Part shown: one piece after another, positions 1 through 14,911 of the stretch | How positions within the stretch are numbered: the first letter of the stretch is position 1 | How the letters are laid out: each line of letters opens with the position of its first letter | NCBI GenBank assembly: GCA_032718565.1 | Contig: JAVGVS010000002.1 | Coordinates: 8,517,878-8,581,877 of the forward strand | Direction: 5' to 3' | DNA length: 64,000 nucleotides | From: Distichodus sexfasciatus | Lineage: Eukaryota; Chordata; Actinopteri; Characiformes; Distichodontidae | Notes under the pieces: model-generated | Databases searched by the model: none | Told to the model about the DNA's origin: nothing | What the model saw: only the letters and a program-made list of their open reading frames with translations | Made by a program: the position numbers and the translations under genes

Positions 1-3000
1 ATTAATCATAATTTTGACATTAATGGCTCATATTAACTAATGCAGCAAGGACCATCAAGACATGAGCCGGTAATATAAAGCGTCTTACGTTCACGCTTGA
101 CCTATACCATGCTGTTATAAGCAATTCGCACATTCAGACTGATGAAAAAATGCCACACACTAAACAATAAGTAATATCTCTTCTCTCGAGCCATCTGGAA
201 TTGTGTCATTCGATGGAGAAATGGATGGATTTAGAGGACTTATCAGCCGAGTGCAGGCCGGATGTACCGTGTGACTGGGCTATTTACGTGCTACTGTGTT
301 TAAATGCAGAGAAAGAGGTTTGCCAGTTGGTTGGGGAGCCAGCAAGGTGTTTGGCAATGAAGCAAAGAGCAATGCTTAAGGAGCATGTTGTACTCTGAGA
401 TTGGATGGAAATCCTCCACCTTATGATGTCCATGTCTTCAGCTAAATAAATACATATCGGCATGCCAGAGCATCTGAAAAGGAATTGGATAGAGTTGCTG
501 GAACATCAGAATGTGGTGCAGGCCTGGTCTTTGATGCTGGACAACAGCTGCACAACTGTGTGTCACTGAACAATGATGAAGCATTTTTTGCACTGCATAT
601 CCTGAAGCAACACAATTTTCAAATGCCACATTTTTTCTGCGTGGACAAGAATATTTTATTTAGTGTTATTTTAGAGACAAAGAAATTGACCTGTTGTATT
701 AGAATGTAACTACTGGGGTCCATCTTGTAAATTCAGTCACATGTAAATTTATTTTTTCTCCTTGATTTTTAGACTGAAAAGAATTCAGCTCTTGAACATT
801 CTGCTCTGTTTGATTTGAAAACTCACCCTGGCAATTATTGTCAAGGGCATGGAAGTATGAATAATGGTACCAACAAATGAGTAGATGGTAGAGACTGTGT
901 TACTTGACTTGCAGGATGTGAAGTTAAAGCCAGGGCTGTGTAAAAGGCCAAGGAAGCATTTTGAAATTTCTACATTCAGTGTACATCAAATTTTGATGTG
1001 AAGGAGTGAACAAGCAACAAGTTGTGAATGAAACTGAACCACCTGAAGTGCTGTGAGTGATCGATGTTGTTTAATTAAATGCATTTAAAAGCATGCACAT
1101 CAATTAGTTTAAGTGCACATCCCTTCAGTTTGAGCTAAATGAGTAAATTTCCACATTGTTTGCAGATCTACAGAGTTGAGTGGTGATCCCCCACAGAACA
1201 GTCAGCTTTCTAAGGTAAAGAAGCACACTGCAAACACATCATGCATAAGGTTTCTTGCTGTTTAGATTTTGTCACAATCCAAGTATTATCTGCACAAAAA
1301 TACCAGTTTATTGAATTGCACCATTGGGATGAGATCTCTCACATGATGCCCTCTATGGATTTCTATCAGACCCTTTGGAAGCCATTGGAATTTGGTTAGA
1401 TTGGTTCTCAGAGAAGCTTTTATCTCTCTTATCCCCCTCTCTTCAGGCACTTTCACTCTTCTTCCTGAATATGTATGTCTTTTATCTCCCTCTTTGTATG
1501 TGTCTTTCCCTCTCCTCTATTTTCACTTGCACTGCTGTTTTTTGAAGACCTTTTGCCTATGCCCAGAAATCTCTTTGAAGTGAGGAGGGAAAATTGCCCG
1601 TGTTTGGAATTGGCGCCTGGAGCATGGCTGCAATGGCCCTGTCCATAACAAGGAGAGAGGCTGAATGATGTCTGTCTAATAAGAAGGGTTGAGTGGCTCC
1701 TAGGCTCACAGATCCCTGATTGAAAACACTAAAAGGATGTTACAATGGCCCGCACAACAAATCAGCAATAACAGCCTGAAGCGAGTCATAATCTGTGCTG
1801 ACAGCCTTCTGGAAGCTTGAGAAAAAAATTGGCTGGGCACATTTCATACATCACTATTTCATATGATCTATTTGATGCTTAGGCACATCCTTACTCACTG
1901 TCCTCATACACCTGGTTTGCCATGATGAAACAGAACCGTGAAGCACTAAAAAGACGTTAATTCATCACAGTAACAGATACTTTTTACTCTTTAGTAAGTG
2001 GTTGAACCAGATTTTTCATGTTAAATACCAAATTTCAAACTTTAAAATTCTACTGACCCTTTTACTTTTTTATCAATCCATTCTTTAAGGTCTCATATTA
2101 TGAAGAAACTGCACTTTTTCTGCTCTTTGGACATTAATTTGGGTCTGTACTGCCCCTACACACACTGTAAGTTTGATTTAAAAAATGGTCAATTGTGTTA
2201 CTATTAATTTACGAATGTCAGAAATCGTGTGCTTAAGCTGTTTAGATTCCTCCCCTAACTCTACGTCACAGTAGGGGACATTTGAATAACTCCACCCGTG
2301 CTAGCGCTTCCTGATCCGCCATGTTTTCTTGCAAGCGCCAGTGTAGGAATCGCAGTGAAGAAGTCTACTGGCAGAGTGTTGTGTTGAACATGTATGGCTG
2401 TATGGATGGTCTGTTAGCAGCAGCCATGTTGCTTATTTTCATGTGAAGTAAACTCTCACCGTGTTGTCTACTCCCCAGCGGCTTGTTTGCATTTAGGAAT
2501 ACTAATGAGAAACAGCCTGTTCTGAAAGGGACTGAAATAGAGGGGTAAAAAGCCGGTGAAAATGCCTAATCTGGGAGGTATTTTCAGCATTTCTGTGTTT
2601 TCAGTGTTTAGTGGTGCTCATAGACATATTTAGACTTGTTAAGAATTGTACAAAATGGGACCTTTATAAATGTACATATTTACATTTAAATTTAAAGAAT
2701 GTAGACATCAAGCCTTTGATGTGTAGTTACAGCTTACCCAAAGATATTTCAAACAGTAAAGTTGGCTTGCAGGAATACCTGCCCTAAAATCTTTGTACCT
2801 TCTTACACATTTATTGATTAAATTGTTTCCCATATCACTCATGCTTTCCTGAATAATATGAGAAAATCTTACAACCTTTTTAAATGTGATCACATAAAGA
2901 CTAGAATTGGGAGATTGTATCAACACTGATATGTCACATTGTTAGTATTTCAAGCATCTACTCTACACCTCCTTAAAAAATACACCAACAAAGTGGATGA

Positions 3001-3516
3001 TATGCGAGTGAAAGTGTGTCAGCAATATGATTTGCCATAACAGTGTTAACCTAGCAAAACTCAAACTGAGAGTGTTCTAGTCCTATCAAGGTTACATTTC
3101 TGCATATTGATGTCCTTACACACAGCAAGGATCATTCACTTACTAGATTATTGTGTAAAGATTATTTTATTCATGCTCAAACCATGTTGCTATTATTATA
3201 CTTGCGCAATCAACTGTATTACATTTTGCAATCAAAATTTTGCTGTGATGTCTTATTAAAATGCAATGACTTCCCTTAATTCCTGCAAATCATTCTCCCT
3301 CCTTCCACAGCTACATTTTAAGTGCCATAAAACATACTTCCTTTTAAATTTGCTCCATAAATCAACATTAAATCTTGTTAATATACTGTAGTGCTTTGAG
3401 GGGACTTTCTTAAGGTAGTTTCACTAAATCAATGGGGTGTTAATTTCTGTTCCTCTTGAATAATATAGTACTGTATTTCACACAGGCCAAGATTGGGATT
3501 ACATTTTTAACAGTAT
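1..3516. other. Intergenic, no gene seen
   Basis: AT-rich sequence with only short frames that lack codon bias or recognisable domains. No clear repeat termini. Too far from large1 to assign as its UTR. Confidence 0.6.
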
Positions 3517-3622
3517 GCTTAGCCCTGGGACGACACGGGGCCTCACAGTGAGAAGGTCCTGGGTTTAATCCCCGAGTCGGCCGTAGGGCCTTTCTGCGTG
3601 GAGTTGCATGCTCTTTACCAGC
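3517..3622 (+). mobile_element. V-SINE/DANA-like tRNA-derived SINE fragment (family B)
   Basis: Contains CCTCACAGTGAGAAGGTCCT, GGGTTTAATCCCC (B-box region) and CCTTTCTGCGTGGAGTTGCATG, hallmarks of the fish V-SINE/DANA superfamily. Truncated at both ends. Confidence 0.72.
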
Positions 3623-4339
3623 TGAATTTATATAGACAGTGAAGTAAATGAGCATGTAGGGCTTAATACATTTCACTATGTTCTTCTTTACTGATATGTC
3701 CTGATGACCTTCCTACTGATATTAATCATGTGAAATAATGGCAGTTAGGGCCCATACCAGGTTTCTATTGCATGAATAAAAACATTGTATAGCCCTGTAC
3801 TGTCTTATAGTCAGTTCGGTTGATAGATTGCTATGCATCCACAGTAATAATGTTCCACCTATTGAAATGCACAGACATATGATCATATGCGGGATGTTGG
3901 AATAAAAACATCATCACAAGAGGTATGATGGAATACTGATATGGTGCCAGACAACAAAAAGTGTCAGTGCCCAAATGCCCATGAAAATGAATAAAAGATG
4001 ATGCAGGTGCAAGAGGTGCCAAGTGATGTCTGATGAGACCCTCTGCTCAGTAATGCTGATGTGTCCTATCATCCAGCGACAGAAGCCTTAATTGAATGTC
4101 TGTCTTTTTAACGAAGAGTCTGTCCAGAAAGCTGTAATGGACTACTCTATTCTATGCATTCAGACCAGAGGAGGAGAGGCCTCCATCAAGGCACACATCA
4201 TCTGTTAAGGACAGCTGGCAGTCTGAGAGATAACCAAGTATCCAGGCTCCATGGTTTCTGGAGAGAGATAAACACACTCTTGTAGTGCTTAGACACAGTG
4301 ATTCGATATATCTGTGAAATGGAATATAATGGTATAATT

Positions 4340-4590
4340 GTTGGTGGCACAGTGGTTAGTGTTCCGGCTTCCTTCCACAGCCCAACAGCATGCTAAAGCA
4401 CCATCGACCATACTAAAATGCACTGTATGTATGAGTGTTAATGTGTTTATGTGTGTTGCCCTGCACTGTGTTGGCATTTGCTCAGGGTCGATCCCCACCT
4501 TGCGCCCATAGACCTGGAATAGATCCTGGTCGCTGTGAACTTGGATTGGGATTAAGCAATTCAGATAATGAATGAATGAATGAATGAAAT
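4340..4590 (+). mobile_element. V-SINE/DANA-like SINE (family B) with (GAAT)n tail
   Basis: Head GGTGGCACAGTGGTTAGTG, internal deletion of the central conserved part, then a 3' end GGATTGGGATTAAGCAATTC followed by AATGAATGAATGAATGAA. The tail repeat is typical of the group. Confidence 0.7.
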
Positions 4591-7204
4591 CCAAAGTCAA
4601 TGCAGTAACTTAGCAGGTTAAAACAAAAAGGAAAAAGCCAATATAAAATATAAATCTGTGATAACAAGGCAAATCTGTCAATAAGTTTGAGTGTAATTCT
4701 AATGAGAAATGTTGAAGAACATCTGATTTTAATTTTTCTGTTTTGCTGTTAGACTTCAGCATTTTTTCTGGACATGACTGAGCCGTTAGAGAGATATTAA
4801 GTGTCCTGAAGCTGCAGGCATCCACTCAGAACAAGAGATAACAAGAAATTAGAGCTGGTGCCAAATGGGATAATCAATCTAAATAGGCAGTGTGCATGTT
4901 TTTTATAGACTGGATTAACATTGTGTTTGACATTGTGATAATAAAGAGAGAATGAAGCATTTTCTACAAATACAAAGTAAAAATTTGATTCATCCTTTCA
5001 GAGTAACTGATAGTGATAAAGTGACACAGTAATACTATTACATACACATTTTTAAAACATAAATAAAAGTAGATCAAATTCAGCAGAGTAGACTTTTAAA
5101 AAACTTTAAGTCTTGGTCTTGTCTTGGTCTTGGTCCCTGTATTTAGGAAATGTAAGTGGACCGTAGACTCATAAATGTCTAATTTAATAAGCATTATTTA
5201 TGACTCTTAATAACTAGTAAAGTTTGCTCTATTCAACTGTACTGTCACTTTCCCAACAACTGATATGTCCAGTGATATGAATCAGTTGAACTAATTTCCA
5301 TTCCATTCCATCATGTTGATCACCACTAAAAAGTAAGTCCTGGTTTCCTAAAATTGGAACAATTTGAACTTTACCACATATGTGTCCACTGTTATCCGCA
5401 TAGCTATCAGGAGCCTGGTAATTTTGTTGTGGTCGAGCCAACACATGGAAGATAAATGAGGCCATTTCTGAGGAGGAGGAATTTAGAAGAGGAGAAAGAC
5501 TGTGCTGGCATTAGGAGATTGATGACAGCACATCCCGGCCAAGGCTCAGATAATGAGCTGATAATCCTCAAGTCTAAATTCCAAGGTGGCTCCTTTGTCA
5601 CAAAGACATCCAAATTTCCCCCTCTTAAGTCTGCTTTTCTCTCTAGAATTCTTATATTTTGCAGGTTTTGATTGCTAGGTGCCAAATTAGAACAAGCACA
5701 GAACAGAGATGCTCTTTAGAATTGCTTGATTATGAACCCATTGTTTAATTGGTGTTAAGCTGCAGGACAACTAAAAATCTCCACAGTGATTTCACAGTCT
5801 GAAGACCTGAGAATAGCTTGTGTGTAAGAACGAGGACACAATTCTCAATATTCCAAAATATTGAACTGTGAGATTTGTGTATGTTTGTAGTGAAAGATGT
5901 TCTATGCGCTGTCAAAATAAAATGTGTAAAACTACATGACATGACATGAAATCTTCAGCGATTGGCCAAGGAAATCCTTTGATATTTCCCCCTTTTCACA
6001 GATTCAAAGTACATTTCCAGCTGTCCAAAAGCATGAATTTTATCATCAGTGAAAGAATTTTCATTTGGGACACACATAGCTTCAGATGGCTTAATGTACA
6101 AAACTGATGCTGAATATTCTTTTTCTGAGTTCTTCTCAGCCTTGCTTCAATATTTACAGGCAAAATTACATTATTAATTAACTATTCTGCTGTGCTTATA
6201 ATTTTACTGTCAACTTCTCATTCACAAACATTATTTATTCTGAGGAAAATTGCTAAAAAAAAAGTTTATTAGGGTTTGACCATGTGAATAAGCGTCAGAA
6301 TAACTATGAATAGTTTAGAAGTATATAGATACACTTTACCCTGTACCCAATTTCTCCTGCCTCACTGTGTAAGGAGAAGGTGTTGTTCACTAAAAGGCAA
6401 AGCTGGCGGTGTTCTGTCATTTCCCCACAGCTACCATTAATTAAGCAGCGGTTCTATGTCTGAAGCTCAGCAAGACTCACTTTACCTGGAACTCACAAGG
6501 TCACCATGCTGCAGTGAGCAGGAGGGACTAAGAAGTCTTTTTGCTGTAACACAGGACCTGTCACTATTTGCACTTTGTGGGAAACAGAATGGGACAAAGC
6601 AATATGGACACATTGCCATATTTCTGTAAATTGCAAAACGAGAACAAGATTTTAAGGTATAAATTAAGTTAATGATGCAGGAATTTCTAACAGCTTCTGT
6701 CATATGATACTCAACAAAATCACTCTCAATTGACTTTCAACAATTTAGGTTGATCGAGCTAATGGAGAACTAAAGATTTCTGCACTCTATAGTAAATTGC
6801 TTTGCATTTTAACATATTAAAACACAGTCAATATTTTTAATAATTGTGTTCATCAGCTCTCTCTCTCTCTCAGTACATCTCTCCAGAACGTGCACATTTG
6901 ATGACTGTGTCTGTTTATCTTTCTGCCACAATTCAGAGTTGTATAAAGTATGTGAGATATGAGGTGTGATGATTTACTTCTCTGGACATTGGGATCCAAA
7001 GGTATTAGAAAATATGGAAGGGCCTTAGCCCCTCCAACACACATAGGATTTATTGCAACGGACACTATGGGGTGCATGAGGATGACAGTAAAACAGAGGA
7101 AGCCCACATGTTGGGGCTATGAATCTTCCAAGGCTTTGGTTCAGTCAAAAGTTATGAAGATGTATTTGAATTCCCCAGTCATATAAATGCAACTCGTGTC
7201 ACTG
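4591..7204. other. Intergenic, no gene seen
   Basis: Short frames only. A small TCTTGG repeat near 5112-5140 and a CT run near 6858-6872. Nothing else recognised. Confidence 0.6.
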
Positions 7205-7480
7205 CCCGGCATACATTTTCAAAGTCAAAATAAACTTTGTCATCTCTGCTATATACTGTACAGATACATAGAGAGACGAGACGACATGGCTCCAGTTTTA
7301 GCAGTGCAGTAGGAAAAAAGGAACAAAGAACAACTAAGGCACATGGAATAAACAATAAATAAAGTACAAAATATACATTTTAAACTAGACATGGAATATT
7401 AAATATAACTTTAAACTAGAACTAGAATTAGAAATAGAGGAATTTGATGGTGAATAGTGGAATTGATTTTTACACTTTTA
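7205..7480 (-). repeat. Interspersed repeat copy (unclassified, retroelement 3'-end-like)
   Basis: CAAAGTCAAAATAAACTTTG, GGCACATGGAATAAACAATA and TTTAAACTAGACATGGAATA reappear in reverse order and complement at 39400-39660, so these are two copies of one dispersed family in opposite orientation. No coding content. Confidence 0.65.
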
Positions 7481-10400
7481 CACTGGATGTGCAGGAGGTT
7501 AGAAACAGTTATAGTATGAAAAGTATTCTACATCCAGTCTATTTACTTGACTAGGCTAATAAAAGTTTTCTTTCCTCAAAAACTATCACCAGAAAATTCT
7601 TGCTTATGTCTGTTGCAAAAAGACAAAAATGGGAGCTGAAGATGGAGATGAAGATGCAGTTATGAAAATATGCAATGGGACACTTCACAGAGAGCCACCC
7701 CATCTTTCTTTTCTATGTGTTGTGTCTGTTTTCAAGCTGTTCCTAAACCTCAGTGGCACAATTTTTGGCATAAGAAACAGTTGCATCTTTTGTTTTTCCA
7801 CATCAAAGTGGTTTCCTAAAAATATACAGAAATCTATTTGAATTTTTTATTACTTTGTTCTAATTAATTTAACCAAAATTAACACCAGAGGTAGACAGCC
7901 TCTTATTCAGCACCATGGAGAGTGCCTTTGTAGTTCCACCAGATCACCAGATCCGCAGTATTTCACACTGTGTTATCCATATATATCAAAAACTGAAAAC
8001 TGATCTTGGCAGTTGAAATCCATAGCGTATTTAAGACACACTGTGGCCAAAAAAGCTAATGGGACAATGTTGACTATAATGCTAAAGTGCTGTTTTGCTC
8101 TGTGTAATTGTTAGCTATGACCTTTTGATTATAAAGATGTCAGTTGAGTGTGTTATGCCGTTCATTATCACCACACGCTTTCTGAAGAATGAAATCTTGC
8201 ACTAATGTGTGAAATGAGGAACACTTTTGGTCTCTGATGGATCCTGCATGAGGTGCCAGAGACCCTTGTGCTGATTTACCGACTACTTGAATCACATTTT
8301 TACTGCCATACCTCTGCAGACAGAGGATTTAAAGTGGAGGACATTTAGAAACTCCTGCCAGCACAAAAGGAATGTTCTTCCAGCGTTGAGAAAATCACAG
8401 ATCACTTTTTGTACATTATAAAACTATTGAACTGTGAATAAGAACAGGGAGGCTTTTATTGCACAATAATGGCCCTCTGTTCTGTGAAGTTATTTCTTTT
8501 ATAGATACAATGGGAAAAACAGAAAGAGGCTATGTGTCTGGCAGGATGCCAAAGAGTGAAACACAGTTATCTGTGTGTGGCTGTGATGAGGTCCCAAAGC
8601 TCCTGTTAAAGGATGAGTCATCACCCAGAGATGGGCTCAAGCCAAACACTACACGCATATTGGCCTAGCTGAGCCCTTTCAGTGGGGACATAAACTAGTC
8701 CCCAAGTTCACAGATAACCACATCCACATATTATGAAGCCATCAGGGGGTAGGCAAGAGAAGGACTGATTTTTTCCCTCCTCCTCTTGTGTTGAAGACTT
8801 CAGTAAAGTCTTCAGTCAATCCTTCATACCATGGATAAAATTTGCTAAATGGAAGACTCTGTAAAATGTATGTGTAAAACATATGGTGGATTTAAAAGTC
8901 GGAGCCTAAACGCCTTCCAAAGGATGGTGAACAGGCCATTAGGGCTGTGACTAATTTGAAGTATAATTAGAAGAAAAGAGCACCATAATGAGAGGATAAT
9001 TACCATGTTTTACTGTGTGTCAGGAACAAACATTCCCCAGGCTACTAGAGAGACAGGTGACCACACACAACTGTGTTGATATAAGCAGATCAGTGTTTCT
9101 AATGAAGTCAATTAGGCAGGATAATCCAATCGTGTTCTTCATCAATTGCTAAATATGCAGCTGATGAAAGGATGTGTTGCTACAAGAGCAAGAGATCTTC
9201 TGCAGCTGACCGTACTTTGATAATAGGACATATTATCTTGACATATTCCTGAGGTGGAGATGAGAAGCAGAAAAGAGTGCATTAAACACAGAATAGTCAT
9301 CTTCCATGACCGACTTCGTTGTCTATTCTCAAGTAGTCATTCTCTTTCACAGATATTGACACCCAGTGACTTCAGTGTGGTCTATACATTTCTTTCCAAA
9401 ATAGCAGTTGAAAACAGAACCTAATATACCTAGCCAGCCCTATAGCATGTCAAGATATAAGCAGACCCTTGAATGATGCGGAATGATCTTTGCATCCATG
9501 GGGAACTGAGTGGAAGAGCCCAGAGGGAGCTGCATTGATGGAGTGTAAGTGGACAGATCTATCTGCACAATTAGACAATTAGACATCGTGAGCGGGTCTT
9601 CAGTGACCCATTTAGGACAAAATAATTATTCATGTCATGAAGTAAGAGTGGGTTATGGCTCTGTAACTCAGGAGCAAAAAACATCAGTTTTCATGACCAT
9701 CTCCAGTCTTGTGGTCTAAAACATGAGATGTCCGTGCTGGATTTTACTGTACTGGGAGGCTTGAAAGGATCTGGCTTGTGTGGAGAGTCCTGCAGCCAAA
9801 GACCATCATTTATCACTGTCACAATCGTGCCATCAATCAAAACTGGACGGGTTAAATAGAACTCATTCATTGCTCATTTATAATACATTAATCAATCTGT
9901 TCATCATGACCATCTAATCTGACAGGACAGGAATGAACATGTGATGACTTGCATCAGTCCCCCTTGCTCTCTGGATTTCTTTACATCCCAGTATAACCAA
10001 ATTGCACAGTTATCAAGGTGGGATCCATCAAATGCCTGTGACCCTCTTTTCCCAGCTCACTTTGCAAACTTGCCCTCTGTCTTTTAAAAATGAGGCCTTT
10101 TCTTCATGGCATTGAAGAGGGAAAGCAATTATATTGTCAGAATTACTTCACAGTTACTAGATCATAAAGTACAGTACATGGCACCTGCAGGAGATTAGTT
10201 GCTCCTAAAAGGTGATGACAGGCCTTTTGAAACTTCAACAGGATGCAGCCTGGAATTATTTTTAAAAAAATGCATTAGAAGTAACATGGGATGAAAACAT
10301 TTTTGGGCTCAAATCTGAGGTCAAAGAAAAAGAAAATTGAAGAGGATATGCCAAAAAATAACTCTAATAGTATGATTTAATAAACATAAATCTTCATGGT

Positions 10401-13400
10401 ATTTCTTAATAAAAATGTTTTATTTGCACTGTGGTTTAATTAAATTACACCAACATATTTGCCACAAAATTTGTCCAATTTGTGTGATTCCATCCCACAG
10501 TTTTGATCCTATTCTGACCACTATCATTACTTTTTACATGAGGCTTTGGCTGATGAAGTCATGCACCTCTACTGCCTCTCACACATCAGTCTACTGACCC
10601 AACACACCCTGAACAAATAAAATGCCTTTAGGAAATGACACTGTCACATGCAGGCTTAAATTTGGGACCCCACGTTTATTTTTAGTTTGAATATATAGTG
10701 AAGGTAGATGCAGGTAAATGCAGTCTCTCGCTCTGTCCCTCGCTAAACACGGACTGATGTATTACTTCAAATCTTTGACCTATAAAGAGTCAAAGAGACT
10801 TCGCAGCAACGCTATTATTCAACCCAGACCAAGATAAATGTAGAGACATTACAATGTTCCCTGATTGAATATGTATCATATACGTTATAACATGTCCTAG
10901 TTGCATATCTGTCTTCAAATAACACTGATGATCTTATTCCATGCTCTCCTTGCTCCACATTCCATATTATTCTGCTCAGTGTACCTTCAGATAACCTTGA
11001 TTTCTTTGTGGTTAATAAACAAAATAAAGATCATCAGTTTACATTTTATCAGTATAAAGTCTGTCATGTAGCTCTCCCTCTCAGATCCACTGTTTATTCT
11101 GACTATCAGGCATCAAGCCCAAATATCCAAATAAAATAAGATCAAATATTTTTGTGCCTATTGTTCAAATGTTGACATGGGTGTACCTGCATCAAACATT
11201 CACTAATAAACTTTCAGTGAAGTGATGCTGTCAGAATCACAGTGGTGCAAGGATGGGACAGAGGATGCAGGTGCTAGGTGTAAACTTAAAGTTTAATAAC
11301 AAACAAAAACCAAACTAAACAAAACACAAAAATACTTCCACAGAGGACTTCAGACACAAGACAGACTAACAGAGGAGAGGAAAACAAGTGTAGCACATTA
11401 GGATAATGAAAATTTAATGAGGATTGGGAACATGAAACAAGTTGGCCTCTGACGGCAGAACGTCAAATCACAATGGGGCAGGCCACCATGAGAAACCCAC
11501 TCTTCTTTATACTTCATGTTCTTCTATACATTATACTTCACTTTATACTTATCACTTATCACGTTTTTATAGATACACTTTCATTAACATTAAACTGAAA
11601 AATAATTGTAAATCAGAAAATGTATAAAATAACAATCTGTACTTTGGAGATGTCAGTCAGGACTTTTATCCATTTATTTCCTCCATTTGAGGGACATACA
11701 AACAATGTTTATTACCTTAGTGAATAATAAGCCCTGATAAACAAGTTTAATTGTTCTGGATCCCTCTAGTAATGATAATCAATGATTAGCAGAATCTCAT
11801 CAGCACACCAGCCATCTGCTCAAACAGTGTTTACTCTCCACCAGAAAACGCTCCTTTCTCCTACACACAAGTGTTGTCTTAATACCCAGCTTTAAAATCA
11901 AATCAGTGCATTAACCATAAAGTAAGATACATTTTGTAACATTTCAGGTTGTAAATGAAGAATTCTGCTTTTTGCTACTTTAATCTGCTTCCATTTGTGA
12001 ACAAATATCCCCCAGACTCGCTGATTGTTATTCAGTAAGTGAGGACAAATTAAACCCATGAAAATGCTGCCAGTAGTGCTATAAAATCACTACCATCACA
12101 TTCTTCATTTTCACAAATTAGGGCTGGTGCCAGCTACCCTCCAATACAACAAAGTGGCCTTTGGTTCTGCTTCCGCAGTGACCTTATCAAGGCTGTGGTG
12201 CTTCAGTGCCTTGTGTCCATGAGATAAGACAGGCATTATTGTTTTATTGCTGATCCCCACATCCATCTTAGGCAGATTAGGACTAGGATCGATCCATGTT
12301 CACTTCACTGTCACTATAATCTCAATTTGCACCAGTCAAAGCCCCGAATTACTGTCACTTACAGCTCTGTTTGCTGCTGTGAACTCCACAAAGGCAACAT
12401 CAGATCACAGCCAATGCTGACATTTGAAGTCTAAAATCAATGCTATCGCTTCTGATATGGCCATTCATCCCATGACATGTGAGATGTGCCACAGTTCCTC
12501 ATTTATACCCACACCAGCTGCCTAAAGCATAACTTCACACATGAGGGTTTATACAGCTCTAAAGAGACAGTTGACAGTTATTCGGGTCTTCTGACAAACT
12601 GGCACAGGGTTGTAAAATCCTGATTTTGGCTGTAGAAAAAGAGACATATTTAAGACATACAGTATAAAGACATTTAAAGTCAACAAGTTCACAACACATA
12701 TTTAAGATTATTTTAAGATAAATAGACAAAATCTTATGATCGTATATAAGATGTTTTATGTCTTTTTAATTAATGATCACACTAGTAGCATGGCAGTAAA
12801 TGATATCTTTTAGCACACATCTGTTTTACTATATCCTTTGTCCTTTAAAGTGAACAGATAGAAACTGTGGCTTATCAAAAAAAAACTGTAGCTTATCAAA
12901 AAAAAAGCAAAGTGTATTTGTGAATGTTAGACCATTTTTTGTTTTTATAAATGGAAATGCATTTTTCACAACAAAGATCGCTGATTTGTTATCTGATATA
13001 GAAAATGGAGATGGAATTAATTACACTTAAACTGTTTTAGTTTCACATTGAGGTAAATTTTCAATTGAACGATTACTTCTGACCAGAGAAGAAAAAGAGA
13101 AAGATTGTACTGGATAGAGTTGCTAAATTTAATCGCTGTAAAATTATCATGAGATGTAATTATACTTCTGAAGCCTGAAGACCAAATTTGACAAATTGCA
13201 TGATATACAGTAAGTTTACTCGCACAGAGCCAGTGCTCTACTGGAAACATTCTCCATATGCGTAATCCAATAATAAAATTAACATAATGACCTGCAATTT
13301 GCACAGACTACAGCAATTGATTGCCATTTGAGACTGAACATTTCAGGATTTGACTTTACCTAAAATTCTGAACATGAAGTCAAAACCTTGCATGTTCACA

Positions 13401-14239
13401 CATAAGCTTATTGATGCTTTTGATTTAAGGTTATTTTTAATTGAGCTAAGAGTTCGGGTTAAGTTTGTGTCAGTGTCTCAAGAAGAAAATCTGTGAACTC
13501 CTAATCCATTTATTATGAGTTCAATCAATATAGATGTAGGATGCAGTAGTGCGAAAAACGCTTGAGGATGTCTTAAAATAAACTGTGTTCCTCAAGTTTA
13601 AACAAAGCCCTAAAGCCATAGATAGACAACACCATGATGTCAAATGACTGAAAGGATAAAGGTGTTTAAGGCAGGCACTGTGTCTGTTACAAAAAGCCAT
13701 TTTAGATGTGAAGCTGCCCAAGGCTTATACATAGACATTGTTCCTGGAACTGTAAAGGAGGTTTCAGATCATAAGTCACTTATGGTAATGCATTAAATTG
13801 GTCATACACACACACACATATCCTCCCCAACTTTCACTGTATTGATTTTGCTCAGCAGACTCTAACGCCCACAGCTCTTTCTAACATTCTCTTTCTGGTA
13901 GACATTCTCGTTGATAGACTGCCAGAGAGAACTCCAGTTTCAGATTTTCACATGTATAATGGAAAGGCATGCTTGCCCACTATCCAGGGGACAATGGTAA
14001 TGCCTCTATAATGTAATTGGAACTTGAGCTGAAGAACAGACCATGACCACAGGAGGAATCTGTACAAAATGTCCATGTCTGGTATCATCACTCAGTGGTT
14101 ACTGCATTTCTAAGTAAAAGTATATCAGTTTCAAAAATCCATATAATCAAATTTAAATTATTACCACCTGAAACCACAAGTTCATTTTGTGGTTTCATGT
14201 GACGTCCAAAAATCATATTTAAAAAATAAGGAATTGTAT
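7481..14239. other. Intergenic, no gene seen
   Basis: About 6.8 kb without supported exons. A duplicated GCTTATCAAAAAAAAA block at 12870-12905 and a short CA run near 13807. Conserved non-coding elements may be present but cannot be detected from one sequence. Confidence 0.55.
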
Positions 14240-14665
14240 CCAGCAGAAACTTTCTTGTGCGCACCAGAAAGTATCTTGTGCCCACCAGAAGGTACTTCCT
14301 GTGGCGCATGATATCTGGCAAGACTATTCAGGGCATTCTCCTCATCAATGTAAGAAGCAGGGCAAATGTGAGAAATGTTTCTAAAAAGAAAAGTATTAGG
14401 CTACTGCTATGTCATTAAAACAACATTTAACATTATAAAGCATGCAATGAGTTAACAGCGGGATCATTTACCTTATCATCTTTTAGTTGGTTGATGATGC
14501 TATGAGGTATATTTCATATTTTCAGGAAAGACAATAAATCCACTTCTGCTGCCATTCTGTCAGCTGAGCCAAGGCTAATGGTGCTCCAGAGAAAGTACTT
14601 TCTCCACAGGAAGCACTAACTGGTGGGCACAAGAAAATTTCTGGTGCATGCAAGTCTCTTTCTTG
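14240..14665. repeat. Foldback repeat with inverted GTGCCCACCAG arms
   Basis: The left arm (14243-14306) reads CTTTCTTGTGCGCACCAGAA, then CTTGTGCCCACCAG and ACTTCCTGTGG. The right arm (14602-14655) is its inverse: CCACAGGAAG, CTGGTGGGCACAAG, TTTCTGGTGCATGCAAG. Within the arm a ~22-bp unit (CTTGTGCSCACCAGAAAGTA) is itself repeated. The ~300-bp spacer is non-coding. Confidence 0.7.
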
Positions 14666-14911
14666 TGTGCATAAAATACTGTAAAAAAACAAAAAAAAAA
14701 CAAAACAATCACCCATGTTCCTTTAGGGGCTCCATGGAATTCTCATGGCAACTTTTTTTTTTTTATATTCCATTGGGAACACTAAAGGTTTCCTGTGCAA
14801 GTTGTGAACCCTTAGTTAATTATCCTTAATATCAAAGATGTAAATGTGGACCCAAATCCACACAACCAGACATCATTTGTAAAGGGTTGCTTTAGTTCAG
14901 GGCTGCACTGT

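Noticed and set aside
201..709. Short plus-strand frames at the window start
   Set aside because: Under 75 codons each, no domain, no splice-consistent linkage.
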